DNA of 64,000 nucleotides, from contig CBFGTM010000004.1 in NCBI GenBank assembly GCA_965652025.1, positions 1 through 64,000 of the forward strand, given 5' to 3'. The position numbers and the translations under genes were made by a program. This DNA comes from CAVVWJ01 sp965652025 (GTDB lineage Bacteria > Gemmatimonadota > Gemmatimonadetes > Gemmatimonadales > GWC2-71-9). A model generated the notes under the pieces. The model was not told where the DNA came from, did not search any database, and was given only the letters and a program-made list of their open reading frames with translations. Shown in pieces: positions 1-8,209 of the stretch; positions within the stretch are counted from its first letter, which is position 1, and each line of letters opens with the position of its first letter.

Positions 1-351
1 CTGCAGACCACGTTGACGCTGAACCCACAAGGAGCAGGTCAAGTGGCGGCGCAACGGGAGATCGTCACCGCCCTGGAGAACGCGCTCGACGCCCGGCGCC
101 AGCGGGTTCTGACGAGCCGCTCGGAGGTGAACGGGGTCAAGTGGATGACTCTGATAATTCAGGCGATCTGTACCCTGCTGACGATCGCCCTGGTGCACAG
201 CGACAACCGGGGGAGCGCGCGAATCGCGCTGGGGCTGTTCTCCACCGCGATCGCCGTCAGCATTCTGTTGCTGCTGTCGCACGACCGGCCCTTCACCGGC
301 CAGCTCTCGGTCAAACCGGCAGCGCTATTGCAGGTGGAGCCGGAGCCGTAG
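1..351 (+). CDS. C-terminal part of a DUF4239 (bestrophin-like) membrane protein
   Basis: The reading frame is open from the first base of the window, so the 5' end of this gene is cut off; the TTG at position 13 is only the first possible start. The visible ~115 residues hold a segment rich in Arg ending in a TSRS motif, then two hydrophobic helices separated by a short loop with HSDNRG, then a DRPFxG motif and a polar tail. This order (ARRQRxLxSR, two helices, DRPFxG) is what I know from the C-terminus of DUF4239 proteins, which are predicted membrane proteins of unknown function. Family assignment is from memory of that pattern; no function is implied. It ends 33 bp before the convergent leuS stop. 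Confidence 0.6.
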   Translation: MQTTLTLNPQGAGQVAAQREIVTALENALDARRQRVLTSRSEVNGVKWMTLIIQAICTLLTIALVHSDNRGSARIALGLFSTAIAVSILLLLSHDRPFTGQLSVKPAALLQVEPEP

Positions 352-384
352 GATTACGGCTCGCTGGATACCCGCTTACACAGG

Positions 385-2970
385 CTAGCCCAGCACTAGA
401 TTCAGGAGCCGATTGGGTACGTAAACGACCTTTCTTACTTCTTTGCCCTCGGTAAACCGGCGCACGGCCGCATCCGAGTGCGCTGCGGCGACCACCGCGT
501 TCTCTTCTGCATCTCGCGGCACCGACACCCGGCCCCGCGTCTTCCCGCTCACCTGGATCACGACCTCGACCTGGTCCTCCACGACCAGAGCCTCGTCCCA
601 CTTGGGCCAGCGCCCATCGAACACCGATGTGGTGTGTCCCAGTCGCTCCCAGCATTCCTCGGCGAAGTGGGGGGCAAAGGGCGCCAGCATGATCACCAGG
701 CTCTCCACGATGCGGCGATCGTGTGAGCCTTCCTCCCGCAGCTTGTTCACCAGCTCCATCATGGCGGCAATGGCGGTGTTGTAGTCCAGACTCTCCATAT
801 CCACCGTGACTTTCCGGATGGTCTGGTGCCACTTGGTCAGCAGCTGATGGGAGGGCTCGGCTGCTGCATCATCGCCGGCTGAGCTGCCCACCAGGGCCCA
901 GACCTTATCGAGAAACCGCCGAGGTCCGCTGATCCCTTCGTCCCGGAAGTCGCCCCCCTTCTGGAACGGACCCAGCGACATCAGGTACATCCGGAAGGTG
1001 TCGGCTCCCCACTGGGCGATGTAGTCGTCCGGCACCACGACGTTGCCCCGGGACTTGGACATCTTGGCCCCGTCCTTCACGATCAGACCGTGGGCCCGGA
1101 ACTTCCGGAACGGCTCCTCGAAGTGCAGCTGCCCCAGGTCGTGAAGCACCATGGTGATGAAGCGGGAATAGAGCAGATGCAACACGGCGTGCTCGTTCCC
1201 GCCGATGTAGCTGGTCACCGGCAGCCACTTCTTGGTCCGCTTCGGGTCGAAGGGGCGATCGTCAAACTCGGTGCTGGGATACCGGAGGAAATACCAGGCC
1301 GAATCGAGGAAGGTGTCGCTCACGTCGGTCTCGCGCCGGCCCCGCTTGCCGCACACCGGGCAGGGCGTGTAGTACCACTCGTCGTGCCGCGCCAGCGGTG
1401 ACACGCCGGTATCGTCGGGCTGAAAGTCCTCGATCAGCGGGAGCAGCACCGGCAGGTCCTTCTCCGGCACCGGCACCGCACCGTGCTCCTCGCAGTAGAT
1501 GATGGGAATGGGCGGGCCCCAATAGCGCTGGCGCGAGATGCACCAGTCGTGCAGCCGGTACTGGATCACGCCCTTGCCGCTTCCCTGCCCCTCGAGCCAG
1601 CGAGTAACGGCCACCTTGGCCTCGGCGGCCGGCATGCCATCGAATTGGCCGGAGTTGACCAGACGTCCGGTGATGTTCTCGGTGTACGCCGAATCCAGTG
1701 GTTCGTCTGCACCCTCGCCTTCCGCCGCGACGACGCGGACGATAGGTAGCCGGTACCGGCGGGCGAAATCGAAGTCGCGCTCGTCGTGTCCCGGCACGGC
1801 CATGATGGCGCCGGTGCCGTACTCCATCAGGACGTAGTCGGCGATCCAGACCGGGATGGACTCCTGGGTGGCAGGGTTAGTGACGAAGCCACCGGTGAAC
1901 ACTCCAGTCTTTTCCCGCTCGCCCACCTTCCGGGAGACCAGGTCCTTCGCCGCCACCATCTTGCGATACGCGTCCACCTCGGCGCGGCGGTCGTCGGTGG
2001 TGAAGGTGTCCACCAGCGGATGCTCCGGTGCCAAGACCATGAAGGTGGCGCCGAAGATGGTGTCGGGGCGGGTGGTGAAGACCCGGAGACCGTTTGGTTG
2101 CGGCGGGATTGCTTCGGCCGCTGGGCGGCCTCGCAATGACTCCGGTGAGGCCTTGCCTCCTCGCAATGACTGCTCTTTCCCACCTCCCCGCTTCCCCGCC
2201 TCCCCACCTCCCAAAAAGACGATCTCCGCGCCTTCGGAGCGGCCGAGCCAGTTGCGCTGCGCCAGTACCGTGCTCTCCGACCAGTCCATCTTGGACTGGT
2301 CGTCCAGATTTTTCAGCAGCCGGTCGGAATATTCACTGATCCGGAAGAACCACTGCTCCAGCACCCGCTGCTCGACCGCGGTGCCGCAGCGCTCGCAGTG
2401 GCCGTTGATGACCTGCTCGTTAGCCAGAACAGTCTTGTCTTTCGGACACCAGTTGACCGCGGCCGCCTTCTTGTAGGCCTTCCCCGCCTTCACCAGCTGG
2501 AGAAACAGCCACTGGGTCCACCTGTAGTACGCCGGGTCCGTGGTGGAGAGCTCGTGGCGCCAGTCAAACATGCCTCCGATCCGCATGAGCTGGCGGCGGA
2601 AGTTGGCGATGTTCTGGGGGATCAGCTTCCCGGGATTGATGCCTTGAGCGATCGCGTAGTTCTCGCTGTGGATCCCGAAGGCGTCGTAGCCCATCGGCTC
2701 GAACACATCGAAGCCTTGCAGCCGCTTGAAGCGGCCGTAGGTGTCGGCCCCGGTGAAGGCGAACATGTTCCCCACGTGCAGGCCTTCGGCCGAGGGATAG
2801 GGGAACATCATGAGGTTGTAGAACGGACGCGCCGCCCGGTCGAGATCGGGCTCGTTGGTATGCCGCTCCGCCCAGCGGGCCTGCCACTTGGCCTCTACCT
2901 GATCGGGCCGGTAGGGCAGCTCGTCGCTCGGTCTTGGATTCTGCTTCACTCGGGTATCGGTCGTCGTCAT
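385..2970 (-). CDS. leuS: Leucine--tRNA ligase (LeuRS) with a repeat-derived insertion in the editing domain
   Basis: Charges tRNA-Leu with leucine in the cytoplasm. The class I signature HVGN is at residues 65-68 and KMSKS near residue 636; the editing (CP1) domain shows the TTRPDT motif and the C-terminal anticodon-binding part is complete, so the enzyme looks functional. I chose the ATG giving MTTTDTR rather than the GTG/ATG codons further upstream because homologues start close to the PYRPDQVEAKWQ region. The odd part is a stretch of about 36-40 residues rich in Gly, Lys and Arg just before TTRPDT, where other LeuRS have a short loop; at DNA level it is made of an octamer tandem repeat plus two hairpin repeats that also occur between genes in this window. 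It is divergent from the chemoreceptor-like gene. Confidence 0.97.
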   Translation of the reverse strand: MTTTDTRVKQNPRPSDELPYRPDQVEAKWQARWAERHTNEPDLDRAARPFYNLMMFPYPSAEGLHVGNMFAFTGADTYGRFKRLQGFDVFEPMGYDAFGIHSENYAIAQGINPGKLIPQNIANFRRQLMRIGGMFDWRHELSTTDPAYYRWTQWLFLQLVKAGKAYKKAAAVNWCPKDKTVLANEQVINGHCERCGTAVEQRVLEQWFFRISEYSDRLLKNLDDQSKMDWSESTVLAQRNWLGRSEGAEIVFLGGGEAGKRGGGKEQSLRGGKASPESLRGRPAAEAIPPQPNGLRVFTTRPDTIFGATFMVLAPEHPLVDTFTTDDRRAEVDAYRKMVAAKDLVSRKVGEREKTGVFTGGFVTNPATQESIPVWIADYVLMEYGTGAIMAVPGHDERDFDFARRYRLPIVRVVAAEGEGADEPLDSAYTENITGRLVNSGQFDGMPAAEAKVAVTRWLEGQGSGKGVIQYRLHDWCISRQRYWGPPIPIIYCEEHGAVPVPEKDLPVLLPLIEDFQPDDTGVSPLARHDEWYYTPCPVCGKRGRRETDVSDTFLDSAWYFLRYPSTEFDDRPFDPKRTKKWLPVTSYIGGNEHAVLHLLYSRFITMVLHDLGQLHFEEPFRKFRAHGLIVKDGAKMSKSRGNVVVPDDYIAQWGADTFRMYLMSLGPFQKGGDFRDEGISGPRRFLDKVWALVGSSAGDDAAAEPSHQLLTKWHQTIRKVTVDMESLDYNTAIAAMMELVNKLREEGSHDRRIVESLVIMLAPFAPHFAEECWERLGHTTSVFDGRWPKWDEALVVEDQVEVVIQVSGKTRGRVSVPRDAEENAVVAAAHSDAAVRRFTEGKEVRKVVYVPNRLLNLVLG
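2105..2170. repeat. Hairpin repeat, one full and one partial copy, inside leuS
   Basis: The full copy (2105-2140) begins GGGATTGCTTC, contains the inner stem GGCCG/CGGCC and ends CTCGCAATGAC; ATTGC at the left pairs with GCAAT at the right. The partial copy (2146-2170) has its own inner stem GAGGC/GCCTC and the same CTCGCAATGAC end but no left ATTGC. The full copy matches the intergenic copy at 27560-27595 in everything except the five loop bases. Both copies are translated in frame as part of LeuRS. Confidence 0.85.
2179..2210. repeat. Octamer tandem repeat (four units) inside leuS
   Basis: Four consecutive octamers, CCCACCTC, CCCGCTTC, CCCGCCTC and CCCACCTC on the plus strand, followed by CC. 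Read on the leuS coding strand the units are GAGGTGGG, GAGGCGGG, GAAGCGGG. They differ from the intergenic TAAGCGGG/TAGGCGGG repeats at 17782 and 62903 at the first base (G instead of T). Translated as the Gly-rich part of the LeuRS insertion. Confidence 0.8.
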
Positions 2971-3143
2971 GCAGGTAGTCCGCCCCGCGGCCGGAGGGCC
3001 CACGGGCTGGTTGCACTCAAGGTTTCGGGCGAGCGTAAATCTATTGCTATAGCGACGTTACTGCCACGACAGCGAGGCCGCTGGCAGCGGGGCAGCTAGC
3101 AGGAGAGTCCGACCGAACCCGGGGCCCTCCTCTTGCTAGGAAT

Positions 3144-3177
3144 GGGATTGCTTCGGGGCGATGCCCCTCGCAATGAC
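3144..3177. repeat. Hairpin repeat in the 5' leader of the chemoreceptor-like gene
   Basis: Same family as the repeat inside leuS: starts GGGATTGCTTC, ends CTCGCAATGAC, with the inner stem here GGGGC/GCCCC instead of GGCCG/CGGCC, so the two halves of the stem have changed together. It contains an ATG (3161) in frame with the downstream gene, which makes the gene look longer than it probably is. Confidence 0.85.
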
Positions 3178-3187
3178 TAGGATTCCC

Positions 3188-4471
3188 ATGGCCTCGAGTC
3201 GCAATCAGTTCATCTTCCGCCTGCACCTGATCGGCGTCACCGCCGCGGCCGTTCTGGCGCTGGGCGCCGGCGCCATCCTGTTCCTCGCCTGTGGGGATCA
3301 GGCGATCGCCCCCACCCACCCGGCCATCTGGGGCACGGCACTCCTTTTCCTGACCGGATTTGGCATCGAGCGGCTCCTGGTGCGCCTGCTGCTCAACCGG
3401 GTGCTCAAGCCGACCGGCAAGGTGGCCGTGGTGGCGTCCCGGGTGTCCCAGGGGGACCTCACCACCCCCGAGTGGGCCAACCGTGAAGGCCTGGATGCGA
3501 TGTCCAGCTCGGTGGTCAGGATGGTCTCCCGGCTCCAGGAGCTGGTGGGCACGATCCAACAGCACTCCCACGATGCCGCCGCCATGGCCCAGGAAATGGC
3601 CGCCTCGACCCAGCAGATGACCGCCTCCACTCAGGAAGTGGCAAGCACCACCGGCGAGTTGACCGAGCGGGCCAACCAACAGGCCCAGGTGGTCCGCGCC
3701 GCGGCGGAGGATGCGGCCAAGATTCTGGAGATCGCGCACGAGCTGGCCGCGGGAGCGACCCAGGCCGCCGAGCGCAACTCGGCGCTGGCCCGCATCGCCC
3801 GGGCGCACCGGCAGCGGCTGGACGAGAGCACCGCGGAGCTGGCCCGGCTGGCCGAGGAAATCGAGCGGGGCGCCGCCGAGGCGGAGGCGCTGGCCGCGGC
3901 CTCGGGCAACATCGAGAAGTTCATCACCCAGGCCAAGGCGATCGCCAAGCAGACCCACATGCTCGCGCTCAATGCTTCCATCGAAGCCGCTCGCGCCGGC
4001 GACGAAGGCCGCGGCTTCAGTGTGGTAGCCGAAGAGGTCCGCAAGCTGGCCAACCAGGCCGCGCAGGCCGCCACCTCGACCAGCGAGACGGTTCAGCGAG
4101 TGGTCACTCAGGTGCAGACCGCCAGAGAGCGGCTGCTGCGGCTGGGACAGGGTGGAACCGCAGCCCGCGAGGCAGCCCACGCCGCGGCAGCCGGCCTCAT
4201 GAACGTGGCGGCCGATGCCGAGGCCAACGACGAGTGGACCCGGCGGATCTCGGCGTCGGCCGATGAAGTCCGCGGCCTGATCGAGGGGATCGCCGGCCGG
4301 ATGCGGGAAGTCTCCGTGGGGACCGAGGACTATGCGACAGCAGCGCAGCAGATCGCCTCGGCCGCCGAGCAGCTCAACGCCTCTACCGAGGAGATCTCCT
4401 CGTCCGCGGGGCACCTGGCCCAGGCGGCGGAGAAGCTGACCGGGGCGGTGGGCGGGTTCAAGCTGGCGTGA
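3188..4471 (+). CDS. Methyl-accepting chemotaxis protein-like receptor with almost no periplasmic domain
   Basis: About 427 residues. Two hydrophobic helices (roughly residues 14-37 and 48-66) are separated by only some ten polar residues, so there is no room for an ordinary sensor domain. A HAMP-like segment follows, then a long all-alpha coiled-coil domain. The signalling tip is clear: THMLALNASIEAARAGDEGRGF followed by VVAEEVRKLA, near residues 255-295, which contacts CheA/CheW in known MCPs. I placed the start at this ATG because AGGA lies five bases upstream; in-frame ATGs at 3161 and 3173 fall inside the hairpin repeat. No che genes are in the window, so it may act with a pathway elsewhere or sense membrane or cytoplasmic state. 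Confidence 0.88.
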   Translation: MASSRNQFIFRLHLIGVTAAAVLALGAGAILFLACGDQAIAPTHPAIWGTALLFLTGFGIERLLVRLLLNRVLKPTGKVAVVASRVSQGDLTTPEWANREGLDAMSSSVVRMVSRLQELVGTIQQHSHDAAAMAQEMAASTQQMTASTQEVASTTGELTERANQQAQVVRAAAEDAAKILEIAHELAAGATQAAERNSALARIARAHRQRLDESTAELARLAEEIERGAAEAEALAAASGNIEKFITQAKAIAKQTHMLALNASIEAARAGDEGRGFSVVAEEVRKLANQAAQAATSTSETVQRVVTQVQTARERLLRLGQGGTAAREAAHAAAAGLMNVAADAEANDEWTRRISASADEVRGLIEGIAGRMREVSVGTEDYATAAQQIASAAEQLNASTEEISSSAGHLAQAAEKLTGAVGGFKLA

Positions 4472-4473
4472 AC

Positions 4474-4505
4474 GGTCAGGCGGTCGGGCGGTCAGTCGGT
4501 CGGGA
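4474..4505. repeat. Octamer tandem repeat after the chemoreceptor-like gene
   Basis: Four octamers GGTCAGGC, GGTCGGGC, GGTCAGTC, GGTCGGGA begin two bases after the stop codon. The unit length equals that of the TAAGCGGG family but the sequence differs. No function is evident. Confidence 0.65.
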
Positions 4506-4573
4506 GTGAGGAAAGTCACCGTCTGGAGCTCTAGCTGCCATGTAGGTTAAGCCTCCCCCGTTAGGGAGGCCTC

Positions 4574-5383
4574 GTGTCACGTGGACGGTTGCTGGTTGGT
4601 CTCATCATCGCCGCCATGGCGCTGCTCAGTTACTTCGGCAGCAGCGTCTTCAATCCCATTACCGAAGAGAAACAGCACGTCGCCGGGATCACGCCGGAAC
4701 AGGAAGTCGCCCTGGGACTGCAGGCGGCGCCGGAGATGGCGCAGCAGTTCGGCGGCGAGGATCCCGATCCCCAGTTGCAAGCGCGGGTCGACAAGGTGGG
4801 CGAGCGGCTGGTGACCCGGAGCGCGGCCGGACAGACGCCCTACCGCTACGACTTCCACGTGCTGAACGATCCCGAGACCATCAACGCGTTTGCCCTACCG
4901 GGCGGACAAGTCTTCATCACCGAAGGACTGCTCAAGCGGCTGGAGACCGATGGCCAGCTGGCCGGGGTGCTGGGCCACGAGATCGGCCACGTGGCAGCCA
5001 GGCACGGCGCCGAGCACATCGCGAAGCAGCAGCTGACTCAGGGTCTCACCGGTGCCGCCGTGTTGGCGACCTACGATCCGAGCGATCCATCGAGCCGGAA
5101 TTCCGCGGCGGTGGCCGCGATGATCGGGCAGCTGGTAACCATGCGATTCGGCCGCCAGGACGAGCTGGAGTCCGACCGGCTGGGAGTGCGCTTCAGCAGT
5201 GAAGCGGCCTACGACCCGCGCTCGATGATCAAGCTGATGCAGATTCTGGAGGAGAGCTCGCAGGGGAACCGGCCACCGGAGTTCTTCAGCACGCATCCGA
5301 ATCCGGAGAACCGGATTCAGCGGATCCAGGAAGCGATCCAGGAGCGGTTTCCTAACGGGCTGCCCTCAGGCTTGGAGCCGTAG
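4574..5383 (+). CDS. M48-family metalloprotease, membrane-anchored (YggG/LoiP-like)
   Basis: A zinc endopeptidase of 269 residues. Residues 6-24 form one hydrophobic N-terminal helix (signal anchor), so the catalytic domain should lie in the periplasm. The zinc site HEIGH is at residues 135-139 and the third ligand Glu lies in the ELESDRLG motif about 65 residues later, as in M48 enzymes. A family-typical NAFALPGG segment precedes the zinc site. The start is a GTG preceded by AGGGAGG at a good distance. It probably takes part in quality control of envelope proteins; the substrate cannot be told from sequence. It stands alone, followed by the long inverted repeat. Confidence 0.9.
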   Translation: MSRGRLLVGLIIAAMALLSYFGSSVFNPITEEKQHVAGITPEQEVALGLQAAPEMAQQFGGEDPDPQLQARVDKVGERLVTRSAAGQTPYRYDFHVLNDPETINAFALPGGQVFITEGLLKRLETDGQLAGVLGHEIGHVAARHGAEHIAKQQLTQGLTGAAVLATYDPSDPSSRNSAAVAAMIGQLVTMRFGRQDELESDRLGVRFSSEAAYDPRSMIKLMQILEESSQGNRPPEFFSTHPNPENRIQRIQEAIQERFPNGLPSGLEP

Positions 5384-5411
5384 CGGCCGCGCGACCTTTA
5401 CGGCTTCCTCA

Positions 5412-5759
5412 GCTTGGTTGCGCGACTGGTTAGTTGCTCGACTGGCGGAGACTCCTCCGGGCGCCGCAGCACTCGATGGTCGGAGCCCAGGGATCGGCTG
5501 AGGACTGTGATGTCAGGGCCGACCGGTCTCCTCCCCTCGTGCTGACGCGCCCTGCGGAGTCACCCGCCAGTCGCTGTGTGCAAGCGAATCCTGAGTTCCA
5601 GAAGTGGAGCGCCGGGGAACGGCTCCGGAGGACGCGTCAGCACGAGGTGAGGAGACCGCGCGCTCCAGCCCTGACGCCCCGTTGGAGAGGAGGCCCGCGG
5701 GCTCCGAGCATCGAGTGCTGCAGGCGTCCGAAGGAGCCGTCCCCGGCGCGCAACCAAGC
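5412..5759. repeat. Long imperfect inverted repeat filling the M48/EgtB-like intergenic gap
   Basis: Three blocks pair in order: 5412-5424 with 5747-5759 (GCTTGGTTGCGCG, 13/13), 5454-5488 with 5699-5734 (includes GCAGCACTCGAT and TCGGAGCCC), and 5511-5557 with 5624-5675 (includes CCTCGTGCTGACGCG and GGTCTCCTC). The loop is about 66 bases. The only reading frames here are low-complexity products of the repeat and I do not call a gene. The stretch 5384-5783 otherwise holds nothing I recognise. Confidence 0.85.
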
Positions 5760-5783
5760 GCCGAATTACCCAGTCGCACCAGT

Positions 5784-6917
5784 TCAGCCGTCTCGCGCAC
5801 AGCGGAACCCGTTGAAGACATGGCGGGACGCGGGGGACGCCAGCCGGCGAGACGAGTTGCGGATGGCACCGGCGCGAGTGGCCCAGGAACCGCCCCGCAG
5901 CACCGCTTCATCGGTCCACTCCCACACGTCTCCGATCATCCCATAGCAACCTATCGGCGACAGATTTCCAGGGAAGGCACCCACGGCGGCAGGACCGAAC
6001 CCGAGCTGATCGAGGTTCGCCACGTGGGGCGTCGGGGACATGTTGCCCCAGGGATACTGCCGCCGGCACTGGGTCTCTGGGTCCCACCCGGCCGCAGCTT
6101 CCCACTCGAGCTCCGTGGGTAACCGCTTTCCGACGAACCGGGCAAAGGCATCGGCCTCGTAGTACGACAGGTGGGTGACCGGGCAGGTGAAGTCGAGCGG
6201 AGTGTCCCGGCCCAGGCACCGGGACCACCAGGCACCGTCCTGCCAGATCCAGTTTCGCGGCATCTGCACGTGAGATGCCTTGAGCCAGTGCCAGCCACCT
6301 TCCGACCAGACCTCGCGAGTGGTGTAGCCGCCCTCGCCCATGAAGGTCATGTAATCCCCGTTGGTGACCGGCATGATATCGATCCAGAAAGAGCGCAGGG
6401 TGACGTATCGCGGCTGCTCGGCGGCTCCGATCTCGATCGTTCCGCCGGGGAAGCGCACCATCATCCCGGGATCGGCCAGCCGACGCCCGCGAGGAAGCCG
6501 GCGCTTCTGGGCCGGGTGGTACCGCTCGCTTCTCGCATCGAGTGATTCGAGAATGGCCTCCTCCCGCTGGTATTCGTGCTCCACCACCCGGTGATACCGC
6601 TCCTCCATAGCCGATTGACGGGCCGAGTCCAGCTCCGCCAGCCGCTGCAGAACCTTCTGGCGGACCTCGGTCATGCGGTCGAACCATTCGTCGTACGAGG
6701 TGACGGAAGAAGGCTCGGCCTCAACGAGCAGTTGGCTCTCCTCGTAGCTGAGGATCTGCGTTAGGTGTGACAGCACCGAGCCGACTTCCGGCTCGGGCAC
6801 CTGAATGAAATCATCGTGGGAGAGGGGACCGACCAACAGCAGCGTCCGAGTGCGAGCCTCCGCCAGGAGCTCAGCGGTGGCTCGGCGGGTTGGGGCGATG
6901 GCTCCGGCAACAGGCAT
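5784..6917 (-). CDS. EgtB-like DinB/FGE-sulfatase protein lacking two iron ligands and the active-site loop
   Basis: Has the same two-domain plan as the true EgtB at 36532-37854: an N-terminal DinB-like helical bundle and a C-terminal FGE-sulfatase domain (IEIGAxE, WEAAAGWDP, IGCYGMIGDVWEWT, RGGSWATR, GFRCARDG). The iron ligands of EgtB are a His in GHIAxFEE and HEYQH. Here the first is Gln54 (in TQILSYEE), His114 is kept, and the last His is Arg118 (HEYQR). Between VWEWT and LRGGSW it lacks about two dozen residues, including the YREYSEVFFG segment present in the other copy. It also lacks the Cys pair of formylglycine-generating enzymes. It is therefore unlikely to be a sulfoxide synthase; the role is unknown. 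Frame and domain motifs are intact, so it does not look like a decaying pseudogene. Divergent from iadA. Confidence 0.85.
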   Translation of the reverse strand: MPVAGAIAPTRRATAELLAEARTRTLLLVGPLSHDDFIQVPEPEVGSVLSHLTQILSYEESQLLVEAEPSSVTSYDEWFDRMTEVRQKVLQRLAELDSARQSAMEERYHRVVEHEYQREEAILESLDARSERYHPAQKRRLPRGRRLADPGMMVRFPGGTIEIGAAEQPRYVTLRSFWIDIMPVTNGDYMTFMGEGGYTTREVWSEGGWHWLKASHVQMPRNWIWQDGAWWSRCLGRDTPLDFTCPVTHLSYYEADAFARFVGKRLPTELEWEAAAGWDPETQCRRQYPWGNMSPTPHVANLDQLGFGPAAVGAFPGNLSPIGCYGMIGDVWEWTDEAVLRGGSWATRAGAIRNSSRRLASPASRHVFNGFRCARDG

Positions 6918-7036
6918 GACGGGCTCGGTGGGTTGTCGCAGGTCGCTGAGAATTCAGCGGCTGCATTCGCCAGGAAATGTGACTGAGGCGCACCCGAACT
7001 CCAATGGCCGACGTCTCCCTCCGGGACTAAGTTCGC

Positions 7037-8209
7037 ATGATGGAACTGCTCAGGAATGCCGACCTGTATGACCCCCAACCCCGCGGGCACTCGCATGTGC
7101 TGCTAGGTGGGGAGAGGATTCTCTGGATCGGCGCGGATCTCCCGGATCTGCCGTCCCAACTGGGGATAACCGAGCGCGACCTGGAAGGCCGCCGGGTGGT
7201 GCCCGGCTTCATCGATGGGCACATGCACCTGACTGGCGGGGGCGGCGAAGCCGGCTATCACACCCGGGTACCTCCACTCCGGCTCAGCACGATCTCGACC
7301 GGCGGCGTCACCACGGCCATCGGAGTGCTGGGCACTGACGATACGGTCCGCTCACCGGCCGAGCTGGTCGCCACCGCACGCGGACTCATCGAGCAGGGAC
7401 TCAGCGCCTGGTGTTACACCGGTGGCTACCACGTGCCTCCGGTGACGATCACCGGCAGTGTCCGGGGCGACATCCTCCACATAGACCTGATTCTCGGGGT
7501 AGGCGAGCTGGCGATCAGCGATCACCGCTCCAGCCAACCGACGCTGGACGAGCTGCTTCGTGTGGCGGGGGACGCCCATGTGGCGGGCCTGATGACCGGC
7601 AAGGCAGGCATTGTCCACCTGCACGTGGGCAGTGGCTCTCGCGGTCTCGAGCTGGTGCGACGAGCGTTGGCGGAGAGCGAGCTGCCGGCCGCGGTGTTCA
7701 ACCCGACGCACGTCAACCGGCGAAAGGCTCTCTTCCAGGAGGCGCTGGAACTGGCGCGCCAGGGCTCGGTCATCGACATCACCGCATTTCCACTGGAGGA
7801 GGGCGAGGATGCCTGGTCCGCCGCCGCGGCGCTCACCCGGTACCTGGAAGCCGGACTTCCTGCGGATCGGGTGACGGTGAGCTCCGACGGAGGCGGGTGC
7901 TTCCCGTCGTTCGACCAAGACGGGCGAGTCACATCTATTGATATAGGAAGTCCATCCGCGCTGGCCGAGACGCTGAAGGAACTGCTGGCCTGTGGGCAGC
8001 CGCTCGAACGGATCCTTCCGGCGTTCACCTCCAATCCAGCAAAGCTGCTCCGCCTGCCCCGAAAGGGGCGCTTGGCACCGGGTTCCGATGCCGACCTGCT
8101 GGTGCTGGACGGGGAAGGTGGGATCGAGGACGTGATGGCGCGGGGACAATGGCACGTTCGGGAGGGGCGCTTGACGATTCGTGGGACGTTCGAGCGGGTC
8201 GATGGTTAA
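7037..8209 (+). CDS. iadA: Isoaspartyl dipeptidase
   Basis: Amidohydrolase-superfamily peptidase that hydrolyses beta-aspartyl dipeptides; in cyanophycin users it splits beta-Asp-Arg into aspartate and arginine. Full length at 390 residues. Visible metal-site motifs: GHMHL (His62, His64), HLHVG, PTHVNR and SSDGGG with the catalytic Asp. The conserved AISDHRS motif is present, but the residue that is the carboxylated Lys in the E. coli enzyme is Glu here (GVGELAISDHRS); I recall this variant in other IadA-like proteins but cannot check. It ends within the start of the pyrophosphatase gene (8 bp overlap), so the two are probably translationally coupled. The cyanophycin genes 9-16 kb away make a role in cyanophycin breakdown likely. 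Confidence 0.9.
   Translation: MMELLRNADLYDPQPRGHSHVLLGGERILWIGADLPDLPSQLGITERDLEGRRVVPGFIDGHMHLTGGGGEAGYHTRVPPLRLSTISTGGVTTAIGVLGTDDTVRSPAELVATARGLIEQGLSAWCYTGGYHVPPVTITGSVRGDILHIDLILGVGELAISDHRSSQPTLDELLRVAGDAHVAGLMTGKAGIVHLHVGSGSRGLELVRRALAESELPAAVFNPTHVNRRKALFQEALELARQGSVIDITAFPLEEGEDAWSAAAALTRYLEAGLPADRVTVSSDGGGCFPSFDQDGRVTSIDIGSPSALAETLKELLACGQPLERILPAFTSNPAKLLRLPRKGRLAPGSDADLLVLDGEGGIEDVMARGQWHVREGRLTIRGTFERVDG

Noticed and set aside
5434..5946. Long plus-strand reading frame over the inverted repeat
   Set aside because: It reads through both arms of the inverted repeat and the opposite strand of the EgtB-like gene, has unusual Arg/Pro/Ser composition and no family pattern.
5784..6917. 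Formylglycine-generating enzyme
   Set aside because: The FGE-sulfatase fold is present, but the active-site Cys pair of true FGE is missing and the N-terminal DinB domain fits the EgtB family.
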